From an uncultured Muribaculaceae bacterium (GTDB lineage: Bacteria; Bacteroidota; Bacteroidia; Bacteroidales; Muribaculaceae), in assembly GCA_910586975.1 (NCBI GenBank), contig CAJUKX010000012.1, positions 9,008-73,007 of the forward strand: a stretch of 64,000 nt of DNA, in the 5' to 3' direction. Numbering within the stretch: the stretch's first letter is position 1; the number at the start of each line of letters is the position of its first letter. Of this stretch, positions 47,879 to 56,482 are shown in pieces. Below the pieces are notes generated by a model. The model did not search any database and was not told where the DNA came from. It saw nothing but the letters and a program-made list of their open reading frames with translations. The position numbers and the translations under genes were made by a program.

Positions 47879-48535
47879 ATGGAAAAAACTACACTTTCAA
47901 CATTACGCGTCAGAAGGTTGGAGGGCCGTCCCGACGCAAAGCAGCTCACCTCGCTCCTCGATGCCTGCGGGGCAGAGTGGCATGAGATTGATAAGGTCAA
48001 CTGGTCTGAGAAATTTCCATACAGCCCAAAGGTGCAGTTCCGTATAGCTCACTGCGGCGATGCTTTGGCTCTGCAATACAGATGCTCAGAGCAGTGTGTA
48101 AGGGCTGTGGCAGACGACAACGGTGCCATCTGGCAGGATTCGTGTGTTGAGTTTTTTGTGAGTTTCGACAATCACATATATTATAATGTGGAATTCAACT
48201 GTGCAGGCCGCATGCTGATAGGAGGAGGGCATGAGCGCAAGGGACGCCAACGCGCAACGCCCGACATTCTTGCATTGGTGGAGCGCCATGCTGCGTTTGA
48301 CGGTCATTTCGACAACCGTACGGCTCCCGAAGAGTGGGAGCTATCGGTTGTCATACCGATGAAGGCCTTCTTCCTCAACGATATAAAGGATGTGAGCGGC
48401 AGCGAGGCGCGTGCCAATTTCTACAAATGCGGTGACCTTACAGAAGTTCCTCACTACCTGTCATGGGCGCCGGTAGATACAGAAACTCCGGCATTCCACA
48501 CCCCAGCATGCTTTGGCCACCTGATTTTTGACTGA
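47879..48535 (+). CDS. Carbohydrate-binding family 9-like protein
   Basis: 218 residues without signal peptide. Pattern of CBM9-like domains: ALQYRCSEQCVRAVADDNGA, QDSCVEFFVSFD, YYNVEFNCAGRML, and the ANFYKCGDLTEVPHYLSWAPV ending. A cytoplasmic CBM9-like protein occurs widely in Bacteroidales; its role is unknown. The message probably starts in the repeat just upstream. Confidence 0.78.
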   Translation: MEKTTLSTLRVRRLEGRPDAKQLTSLLDACGAEWHEIDKVNWSEKFPYSPKVQFRIAHCGDALALQYRCSEQCVRAVADDNGAIWQDSCVEFFVSFDNHIYYNVEFNCAGRMLIGGGHERKGRQRATPDILALVERHAAFDGHFDNRTAPEEWELSVVIPMKAFFLNDIKDVSGSEARANFYKCGDLTEVPHYLSWAPVDTETPAFHTPACFGHLIFD

Positions 48536-48570
48536 ATCGTAATGAAATTAAAATGGTTATGATTATATGT

Positions 48571-48601
48571 TTTGTAATTCAAAATTTTATTCGTAACTTT
48601 A
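48571..48601 (+). promoter_or_regulatory. Promoter of higBA
   Basis: TTTG (48571-48574) and TAACTTTA (48594-48601; last base deviates), 19-bp spacer; leader of about 20 nt. Confidence 0.6.
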
Positions 48602-48627
48602 CAATATATTCTTGAAAAGGTTCTGAT

Positions 48628-48924
48628 ATGAATATAGTAGCAAAGAAAACGTTAGTTGATTATTATCTTAAATATCCGAAGGCAAAAGAAGCTCTTGAAG
48701 ATTGGTACACTAAGACAAGGAAAAGTCATTGGGCCAACTTTGCGGATGTTAGGGCAACGTTTAATTCTGTTGACAGCGTTGGTAATCAGCATTATGTTTT
48801 TAATATAAAAGGTAATGATTTTCGCTTGATTGTTGTTATTCAGTTTAAGCATGAATATGTTTACGTCAGGTTCGTTGGAACCCATGCAGAATATGATAAG
48901 ATAAAAGATGCCTCACAAGTTTAA
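48628..48924 (+). CDS. higB: HigB-family mRNA interferase toxin
   Basis: 98 residues matching the HigB_toxin family (RelE fold): ALEDWYTKTRKSHWANFADV near the start, then NQHYVFNIKGNDFRLIVVI and VYVRFVGTHAEYDKI. HigB cleaves translated mRNA on the ribosome. Intact, unlike the two other toxins with stop codons in this window. The antitoxin gene follows 10 bp downstream, the usual reversed order of hig operons. Confidence 0.88.
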   Translation: MNIVAKKTLVDYYLKYPKAKEALEDWYTKTRKSHWANFADVRATFNSVDSVGNQHYVFNIKGNDFRLIVVIQFKHEYVYVRFVGTHAEYDKIKDASQV

Positions 48925-48934
48925 TAAGGACAAT

Positions 48935-49312
48935 ATGGAAACAATAAAGACCAAAATAGAAAATGAGACTCAGTATAACTGGGCGATGGCTCGTATTGAT
49001 GAGTTGCTGAAGGTAGTCCACAATGATACGCCGGATGATGATCCTAACAGCATCGAACTGTATCTTCTTTCGAGCCTTGTTGAGGAATATGAAGATGTTT
49101 ATTATCCAATAGGTACACCTTCGTTGATAGATGTTTTGAAACTGAGGATGTATGAGATGGGGTTGTCGCAGGCTGCTCTTGCCAAGAAGATAGGTGTAAG
49201 TCCATCGCGTATCTGCGATTTTCTCTCAGGAAAGAGCGAGCCGACGATTCAGGTTGGTCGACGTATTTCGAAAGAACTTAATATTGACCCGGCTATTGTG
49301 CTTGGTGTCTGA
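48935..49312 (+). CDS. higA: HigA antitoxin, HTH XRE-type
   Basis: 125 residues from ATG 48935. A helical N-terminal part (1-70) precedes a Xre helix-turn-helix: LSQAALAKKIGVSPSRICDFLSGK. It neutralises HigB and represses the operon. The frame is open nine codons further upstream, but that would overlap higB and lacks support. Confidence 0.87.
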   Translation: METIKTKIENETQYNWAMARIDELLKVVHNDTPDDDPNSIELYLLSSLVEEYEDVYYPIGTPSLIDVLKLRMYEMGLSQAALAKKIGVSPSRICDFLSGKSEPTIQVGRRISKELNIDPAIVLGV

Positions 49313-49366
49313 TTGCTGTTAACAATTCATAAGATTTGAGCGATTGGACTGTCTGTAATATATAAT

Positions 49367-49402
49367 AAAATCGCCTCCGCTGTATGTGACGGAGGCGATT
49401 TT
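49367..49402. terminator. Bidirectional terminator between higA and groEL
   Basis: AAAATCGCCTCCG (49367-49379) pairs perfectly with CGGAGGCGATTTT (49390-49402); A-tract and T-tract flank the stem, so it serves both converging genes. Confidence 0.9.
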
Positions 49403-49442
49403 AGTATATAGGTAATTTAGGAATAGGCTTGATGAAGCTGAA

Positions 49443-51080
<1,638 letters not shown>

Positions 51081-51104
51081 TTATATATCTTATTAAATGT
51101 ATTG

Positions 51105-51377
51105 TTATTCAACGACAGCCATCACTTCGTTCTGGCGCATGATAAGCATTTTTTCTCCGTCTACATCAAGCTCGGTGCCTGCATATTTGCCATAGAGGAC
51201 TTCGTCGCCGGCCTTGAGAACCATTTCTTCGTCTTTTGTGCCACAACCAACGGCAATAACGATGCCGCGCATGGGCTTTTCTTTAGCTGTGTCGGGAATG
51301 ATGATGCCAGAAGCTGTTACTTCTTCGGCTGCTTTGGGCTGAACGAGAACCCTGTCGGCAAGAGGTTTAATAGTCAT
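51105..51377 (-). CDS. groS: Co-chaperonin GroES
   Basis: 90 residues, MTIKPLADRVLVQPKAAEEV start, mobile-loop region TASGIIIPDTAKEKP, and LYGKYAGTELDVDGEKML. It caps GroEL. A palindrome GCACAAGTTGTGC at 51429-51441 lies in the leader, between the start codon and the predicted promoter; a role in heat regulation is possible but unproven. Confidence 0.98.
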   Translation of the reverse strand: MTIKPLADRVLVQPKAAEEVTASGIIIPDTAKEKPMRGIVIAVGCGTKDEEMVLKAGDEVLYGKYAGTELDVDGEKMLIMRQNEVMAVVE

Positions 51378-51515
51378 AGTTGTATGTAGTTTTATGTGTT
51401 GAGCATTTAAAATCTGTAAGTCAATTCAGCACAAGTTGTGCCAAAAATGGAAAAACTGCCAAAATGTCCACTTTTTCATTGATTACTTATATTACTTATA
51501 TATAAATTTGTTGAC

Positions 51516-51523
51516 CAAAGGTA
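51516..51523 (-). promoter_or_regulatory. Candidate promoter -7 box of groESL
   Basis: Plus-strand CAAAGGTA is TACCTTTG on the minus strand. Leader of about 130 nt containing the 51429-51441 palindrome. No clear -33 TTTG. Confidence 0.5.
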
Positions 51524-51629
51524 TAACAATATGTCGCATTTTTTGTTGCGGAGAGCAGCCCGTACATACCCTTATAGTGCCGTTAATGACCGTGAAAAAG
51601 GCACAAATGTTAAAAAAGTCTCTAAAAGT

Positions 51630-51660
51630 TTTGTCAATCAAAAAAATATGCGTAATTTTG
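51630..51660 (+). promoter_or_regulatory. Promoter of the rpsU operon
   Basis: TTTG (51630-51633) and TAATTTTG (51653-51660) with a 19-bp spacer; leader of about 47 nt. Confidence 0.8.
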
Positions 51661-51713
51661 CGGCGCTGTTTTTAAGTAAAGGCAGCATTTATAAATAAAT
51701 CACTAATTAAAAT

Positions 51714-51905
51714 ATGATCATTGTACAAGTAAAAGAAGGCGAAACAATCGAACGCGCTCTCAAGAAGTTCAAACGTAAGTTTGAAAAAACCGGCATTGTA
51801 AAAGAACTCCGCAGCCGTCAGGCTTTCCAGAAGCCCTCAGTCACCAACCGCAAGAAGATGATGAAGGCTATTTACGTGCAGCAACTTCGCGCTACCGAAG
51901 AATAA
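51714..51905 (+). CDS. rpsU: 30S ribosomal protein S21
   Basis: 63 residues, MIIVQVKEGETIERALKKFK start and basic KRKFEKTGIVKELRSRQAF core of S21. It has been linked in Bacteroidota to initiation at messages lacking Shine-Dalgarno sites. First gene of rpsU-xerC-hpf; 155 bp separate it from the recombinase gene, including a small stem near 51951-51980. Confidence 0.97.
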   Translation: MIIVQVKEGETIERALKKFKRKFEKTGIVKELRSRQAFQKPSVTNRKKMMKAIYVQQLRATEE

Positions 51906-52060
51906 ACCGTATTATCAACCATAAACCCTTGGAAGGAGGTTGTAAATTATAGGAAAATTTTCTTCGGAGATAAAATTTCCCCGATTTTATTTGGAAATAT
52001 AGAGAAAGTTAGCTAAATTCGCCATTGGAGACAGCATAAAAGCTGTTGATTACCTCTGGA

Positions 52061-52954
52061 ATGAATAAGCTATACGACTCATTTCTAACATATATACGGT
52101 GTGAGCTGAATGAATCGGCTCACACCGTTGCGTCATATAGCTACGACCTGCGCCAATGGGAAGAATTTACCGCCGAGGCCTTCGGGCCAAGCTTCGACCC
52201 CACGCAGGTGGTGGTGAATGACATAAGACAATGGGTTGCTTATCTGTCGACACAAGGACGCTCGGCGCGCACCATACGCCGTAAGGTGCAGACCCTGCGG
52301 GCGCTATATCATTACCTGATGAAGCGCGGAAAGATTGACAACAATCCGGCACAGGATCTGTCAACAGCCAAGCTGCATAAAACGCTGCCAAGGGTGATAC
52401 GCCCCGAGGATATAAAAAAACTTCTTGATTCGCCTTTTGACAAAGCGGATTTTATCGAAACACGCAATCGCTTGATTATTCTGATGTTGTATTCAACCGG
52501 TATGAGAGCTTCGGAACTTACAGGGCTGCTCGACGTAAATGTTGATACAAATTCGTGCGAACTAAAAGTGCTCGGTAAGCGTAATAAAGAACGAATGATA
52601 CCCTTTGGCAATGAACTCTGCAATATGATAAGTTTATACCGCACACTACGACCTGCCGCTTCCGGCCCTCAGTTTTTTGTAGAACCGGGCGGAGTTGCCA
52701 TCACTTATCCTCACCTTAACAATATAGTGAAAGGTGAGCTCACCGGCAGGGTGCGGGCTTCAAAGAACACCGCGCATGCCCTGCGCCATTCATTCGCCAC
52801 CGACATGCTTAATGCCGGAGCCGAAATAACGGCTGTACAGCAACTGATGGGGCATGCCTCACTGGCAGCAACACAAATCTACACACATCTCTCCTACAGA
52901 GAACTCCAACATAATTACCAACTCGCGCATCCCCGCGCACAAAAGAAAGGATAG
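52061..52954 (+). CDS. Tyrosine recombinase XerC/XerD-like
   Basis: 297 residues from ATG 52061. SAM-like N-terminal domain (3-90) and catalytic domain with R...HxxR...H...Y: STGMRASEL (Arg), HALRHSFATDML (His, Arg), LMGHASLAATQIYTHLS (His and Tyr). It probably acts in chromosome dimer resolution. Its place between rpsU and hpf is a conserved Bacteroidales arrangement, so it is a housekeeping Xer protein and not an integrase of the nearby island. A TTG start 15 bp upstream is possible. Confidence 0.88.
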   Translation: MNKLYDSFLTYIRCELNESAHTVASYSYDLRQWEEFTAEAFGPSFDPTQVVVNDIRQWVAYLSTQGRSARTIRRKVQTLRALYHYLMKRGKIDNNPAQDLSTAKLHKTLPRVIRPEDIKKLLDSPFDKADFIETRNRLIILMLYSTGMRASELTGLLDVNVDTNSCELKVLGKRNKERMIPFGNELCNMISLYRTLRPAASGPQFFVEPGGVAITYPHLNNIVKGELTGRVRASKNTAHALRHSFATDMLNAGAEITAVQQLMGHASLAATQIYTHLSYRELQHNYQLAHPRAQKKG

Positions 52955-52957
52955 ATT

Positions 52958-53242
52958 ATGGACGTACGTATTCAAGCAATCCATTTTGACGCAACCGAAA
53001 AACTCGTCGCCTTTATCAACAAGAAAACAGAACGACTCGCACGCCACTTCCCGGCTATAACTGCCGCTGATGTCGCACTCAAGGTAGTTAAGCCCGAAAC
53101 AGCGATGAATAAAAACGTAATAATCAAGATAACCGTGCCACAGCAGGAAGAACTCGTGGCCGACAAGACTGCCGATACCTTCGAAGAAGCCGTAGACAAC
53201 GCTCTTGAAGCACTCGAACGCCAGCTCGAAAAACGCAAATAA
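52958..53242 (+). CDS. hpf: Ribosome hibernation-promoting factor (HPF/RaiA)
   Basis: 94 residues, short-form HPF: MDVRIQAIHFDATEKLVAFI, ALKVVKPETAMNKNVIIKIT, VADKTADTFEEAVDNALEAL. It binds the 30S decoding region during stationary phase. 3 bp after the recombinase gene and followed by a terminator. In many relatives tRNA genes and tuf follow; here an island follows instead. Confidence 0.93.
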   Translation: MDVRIQAIHFDATEKLVAFINKKTERLARHFPAITAADVALKVVKPETAMNKNVIIKITVPQQEELVADKTADTFEEAVDNALEALERQLEKRK

Positions 53243-53268
53243 ACAAACTATAGACAACAACGACACAT

Positions 53269-53310
53269 ACTCCGGGTTCTCAGAACAACTCTGAAGACCC
53301 GGAGTTTATT
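53269..53310 (+). terminator. Terminator of the rpsU-xerC-hpf operon
   Basis: ACTCCGGGTTCTCAGA pairs with TCTGAAGACCCGGAGT (one bulge/mismatch) around a short loop, then TTATTTGTG. Confidence 0.85.
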
Positions 53311-53344
53311 TGTGATTGCTCCGAATCAAGAATTTTATCTTGCG

Positions 53345-53366
53345 CAGGTCTTTTGTACTGAAAAAT
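53345..53366. repeat. 22-bp direct repeat, left boundary of the methyltransferase/nuclease island
   Basis: CAGGTCTTTTGTACTGAAAA plus AT, identical to 56402-56423. It lies 35 bp after the hpf terminator. Confidence 0.85.
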
Positions 53367-53401
53367 AATCAGTATTTTCACAGTCATATATTAGTTTTTT
53401 A

Positions 53402-53433
53402 TTTGTTGGTATCACGTATTTTAGCTAACTTTG
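53402..53433 (+). promoter_or_regulatory. Promoter of the island leader RNA
   Basis: TTTG (53402-53405) and TAACTTTG (53426-53433), 20-bp spacer: the full consensus. Start near 53440. Confidence 0.8.
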
Positions 53434-53439
53434 CACTTG

Positions 53440-53740
53440 TAAATCTCAAACATCTTCCGATTTAAGGAAAAGTTTGAGATGGCAGACATATCAGAAAGGC
53501 GTTTACTAACGCTTTGTTCTTGACGGATTGAAACTTCCACAAACTCAATGATAGTCAAAGAGCATCGCAATGGTAAGTGTCTGCGGTTGGTATATCATAC
53601 CAACCGCACGGTCATTTTTATATGATCGTGTGGTTGCCTATATACCCTCACGTGGGCTTCTTCCATTGCTTGTTCCGACTATCAGGCTGTGGAAGGCCTC
53701 AATCCGTGGGACAGGCATGGTAGGAGTCCCACTTCTTTTT
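53440..53740 (+). ncRNA. Structured leader or independent RNA (~300 nt) upstream of the methyltransferase gene
   Basis: From the consensus promoter to a terminator hairpin (GTGGGAC 53706-53712 / GTCCCAC 53726-53732, then TTCTTTTT). Further stems: 53443-53451/53472-53480; about 53495-53514 (AAAGGCGTT/AACGCTTT); a perfect 11-bp hairpin 53583-53593/53597-53607; and 53601-53615/53622-53636 (two G-U pairs). The last two share 53601-53607 and so exclude each other, a switch-like arrangement. A 63-codon frame at 53570 is judged spurious because it overlaps these stems. Class unknown to me. Confidence 0.65.
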
Positions 53741-53805
53741 GATAGGTCTATGATTGCTTAATCTTAAACCTGACACTGGGATTCTGTTGGGATACGTTTC
53801 CATTA

Positions 53806-54882
53806 ATGGCGAGAAACAAGAATCTCATTGCCGCAAGTAAAGCAAAGGAAGATGAATTCTATACAAGGATGGCTGATATAACTGATGAGTTATTCTATTA
53901 TCGTAAGTTCTTTGAGGGAAAAGTCATTTTTTGTAATTGCGATGATCCCTATGAAAGCAATTTTTTTAAGTTCTTCGCATTAAAATTTAATGCATGGAGA
54001 TTAAAGAAATTAATTTGTACTTGTTATGATGGTTCATCAATAGCAGGGAATGAATTGCCATTTGATGAATTGAAAGAACCTAATCATCGTAAAGCTTACA
54101 AATATGAACTTACAGAAGTTTCAGATTTGAATGGTGATGGAGCAACAGACCTTCTCGATGTGAGGTTATTTCTAGAAAAGCATCCGCCTGAACTACTTAA
54201 AGGAAATGGAAGTTTCGACAGTGAAGAATGTGTAGCGTTGTTGGATGAAGCAGATATTGTTGTGACGAATCCGCCTTTTTCGAGATTCCGAGACTATATA
54301 AATTTATTGGTAGAACATAAAAAGCAATTTTTAATAATAGGTAACCAAAATAATATAACTTATAAGGATGTATTTCCTCTAATTAAGGGAAACAAAGTAT
54401 GGCTTGGATATAATGCAGGAAGAATGAAATTTGTGATTCCTCGAATATATGATTCTACAAAGAAGAATATCAAAATAATGCCTGACGGGACTATCATATC
54501 GTCCATGGGAAACACATGTTGGTTTACAAATATCCCACACAATAGACGAAAGGAGGATATTGATTTATATCGCAAGTACGACCCAATTTTATATCCTAAA
54601 TTTGACAACTATGATGCGATTTTCGTTAAATCATGTGGAGATATACCAATGGATTACGATGGTTGTATGGCTGTCCCACCGGATTTTATACTTCACTATA
54701 ACCCAGAACAATTTGAAATCCTAGGTATAACAGACAGAGATAATAATTCAGGACAAAAGACCAAGGTTTATACAAAATCTGATGCACCTAATTACAGTGA
54801 CTTAAATCGAAGAGGTGTGCTTAAAGTCGGATCTTCTTATAAGCTATGTTGGCCTACAATTATTATTCGTAAAAAGAAATAG
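53806..54882 (+). CDS. EcoRI-family adenine-specific DNA methyltransferase
   Basis: 358 residues. The motif NPPF (155-158), preceded by LLDEADIVVT, is the N6-adenine methyltransferase catalytic motif, and the head MARNKNLIAASKAKEDEFYTR with FCNCDDPYESNFFKFFALKF matches the EcoRI methylase family. It would protect host DNA. AT-rich compared with the neighbours, as expected for acquired DNA. The start lies 65 bp past the terminator of the leader RNA, so it may be regulated by attenuation. The nuclease gene follows after 1 bp. Confidence 0.87.
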   Translation: MARNKNLIAASKAKEDEFYTRMADITDELFYYRKFFEGKVIFCNCDDPYESNFFKFFALKFNAWRLKKLICTCYDGSSIAGNELPFDELKEPNHRKAYKYELTEVSDLNGDGATDLLDVRLFLEKHPPELLKGNGSFDSEECVALLDEADIVVTNPPFSRFRDYINLLVEHKKQFLIIGNQNNITYKDVFPLIKGNKVWLGYNAGRMKFVIPRIYDSTKKNIKIMPDGTIISSMGNTCWFTNIPHNRRKEDIDLYRKYDPILYPKFDNYDAIFVKSCGDIPMDYDGCMAVPPDFILHYNPEQFEILGITDRDNNSGQKTKVYTKSDAPNYSDLNRRGVLKVGSSYKLCWPTIIIRKKK

Positions 54883-54883
54883 T

Positions 54884-55981
54884 ATGGAAATAACTCCGCA
54901 TGATATTACAGTCCGTGAACTTGTTAACGGTTACGAAAACAATGAAGAAGATGGTGTGGTTGGTTTTGGGGGATTGTTAAATATTCGTCCTAAATATCAA
55001 CGTGAATTCGTTTATACAGAAAATCAGCAACGAGAAGTGATTTATTCCATATTCAAGGGATATCCATTAAACGTTATGTATTGGGTTAAAAATGAAGATG
55101 GATCCTTTGAATTGCTTGATGGGCAACAGCGCACATTAAGTATATGTTCGTTCTATGAAGGACGGTATTTTATTAAACATAATGGGAGGGAAAAGGGAAT
55201 AGAAAATCTAAGTCCCGAAGCTCTAAATCAGTTCTTGGATTATAAACTTAGAATCTACATCTGCGAAAATGGAACATCAGATGAAAAAGTAGAATGGTTT
55301 AAAATCATTAATATAGCCGGAGAAAAACTGACTAATCAAGAAATGCTCAATGCTGTTTATGCAGGACCTTGGATAACAGCTGTTAAAAAGAGATTTAGCA
55401 AGACCAATTGTCTCGCATATAAACTTGCAAAAGATTATATTAATGGGCGCACTATTAGACAAGACTATTTAGAGAAAGTCTTAAAATGGATGAGTGAAAA
55501 CAATGTTGAGAGTTATATGAGAGAACATCAATTTGACACGAATTCAGATGCACAATGGCAATATCTTGATGCCGTAATTGGTTGGGTTAAAAGAAATTTC
55601 CCTCATTATCGTTCACAGATGAAAGGTGTTGAGTGGGGATATCTTTATAATAAATATAAAGACACCTTTTTTTCTGCTTCTGAATTGGAAAACGAGATAG
55701 TTCAATTAATGAAAGATGATGATGTAGAGAACAAAAGTGGAATCTACCCATACCTATTAACCCGACAAGAAAAATATCTTAACATCAGAGCTTTCAAAGA
55801 TGGAATGAAAGCAACAGCTTACGAACGACAGAATGGCATATGCCCTCATTGTCACAATCACTTTGAGTCGGCTGAAATGGAAGCCGACCATATTATTCCA
55901 TGGAGTAGAGGTGGTCATACGACATTAGATAATTGCCAAATGCTTTGTAGAGAATGTAATAGAAGAAAGAGTGACAACTGA
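54884..55981 (+). CDS. DUF262 / HNH endonuclease, probable restriction partner
   Basis: 365 residues from ATG 54884. The N-terminal DUF262 (ParB/sulfiredoxin-like NTPase) domain shows IRPKYQREFVYTENQQREVI and LLDGQQRTLS (77-86). The C-terminal HNH domain has CPHC, EADHIIPWSRGGH and CREC, giving the His-Asn/His core and a four-Cys zinc site. DUF262-HNH architecture occurs in GmrSD-type and SspE-type defence nucleases; coupling to an EcoRI-type methylase suggests a restriction-modification unit. The combination is context-inferred. No signal peptide. Confidence 0.82.
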   Translation: MEITPHDITVRELVNGYENNEEDGVVGFGGLLNIRPKYQREFVYTENQQREVIYSIFKGYPLNVMYWVKNEDGSFELLDGQQRTLSICSFYEGRYFIKHNGREKGIENLSPEALNQFLDYKLRIYICENGTSDEKVEWFKIINIAGEKLTNQEMLNAVYAGPWITAVKKRFSKTNCLAYKLAKDYINGRTIRQDYLEKVLKWMSENNVESYMREHQFDTNSDAQWQYLDAVIGWVKRNFPHYRSQMKGVEWGYLYNKYKDTFFSASELENEIVQLMKDDDVENKSGIYPYLLTRQEKYLNIRAFKDGMKATAYERQNGICPHCHNHFESAEMEADHIIPWSRGGHTTLDNCQMLCRECNRRKSDN

Positions 55982-56172
55982 CAAATAAGTGGATTTTAAA
56001 GGGGGCTACTCTTTTGGTATACTCAGGATTTTTTAAACGTCGATTTGATAATGCAAATCGTATAATCTCTTAATGTATAATATCTTAACAATGTATGTTA
56101 TTTCTTGCCGTCATTGAACGTACAGGACTATCTCACTTTGAAATTGTATTTCAACCAACTTAAAAAATGATG

Positions 56173-56210
56173 AACTGTTATGATGATTATATTCTCATAA
56201 CAGTTTTTTA
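56173..56210 (+). terminator. Terminator inside the island's 3' non-coding part
   Basis: AACTGTTATGA (56173-56183) pairs with TCATAACAGTT (56195-56205), then TTTTATAT. It is 190 bp past the nuclease gene. The rest of 55982-56401 is AT-rich and I find no gene in it. Confidence 0.8.
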
Positions 56211-56401
56211 TATCAATAGTAAAGAATCCTGAAAGGCACTCTCTGTATTCGGCGAGTATGAGTTCTTTTGTCGGTCATTATTTTTCTCATTGAAATTTTG
56301 TTAGAGAATCCTATCAGGCAGTATTACCATTTTTTTAAGGATTTGCTACTACGATAGGACGTAACCAAATGACAAAAAAGTAAGTGGAAATTTGCTCCAT
56401 A

Positions 56402-56423
56402 CAGGTCTTTTGTACTGAAAAAT
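56402..56423. repeat. 22-bp direct repeat, right boundary of the island
   Basis: Exact copy of 53345-53366, same orientation. The sequence after it differs (TAGTAATTTTG here) and provides a promoter box for the 56483 gene. Confidence 0.85.
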
Positions 56424-56426
56424 TAG

Positions 56427-56434
56427 TAATTTTG
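56427..56434 (+). promoter_or_regulatory. Promoter -7 box of the M50-like protease gene
   Basis: TAATTTTG, perfect TAnnTTTG, directly after the right 22-bp repeat. The TTTG inside the repeat is too close (14 bp) for a normal -33. Confidence 0.55.
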
Positions 56435-56443
56435 TAAGGGCGT

Positions 56444-56458
56444 GTTAAATTCAAACAC
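56444..56458. repeat. Solitary end of the 14579-14785 element
   Basis: GTTAAATTCAAACAC equals the inner 15 bases of that element's right end. No second end nearby. Confidence 0.5.
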
Positions 56459-56482
56459 CCCCTGATAAGTTGAAGCGGAATT

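Noticed and set aside
52061..52954. Tyrosine recombinase as integrase of the neighbouring island
   Set aside because: It lies outside the 22-bp repeats, within the conserved rpsU-hpf operon, and looks like a housekeeping Xer protein.
53570..53761. 63-codon ORF (MVSVCGWYIIPT start) inside the island leader
   Set aside because: It covers the alternative hairpins and the terminator of the structured RNA, has no ribosome-binding context, and its residues are dictated by inverted repeats.
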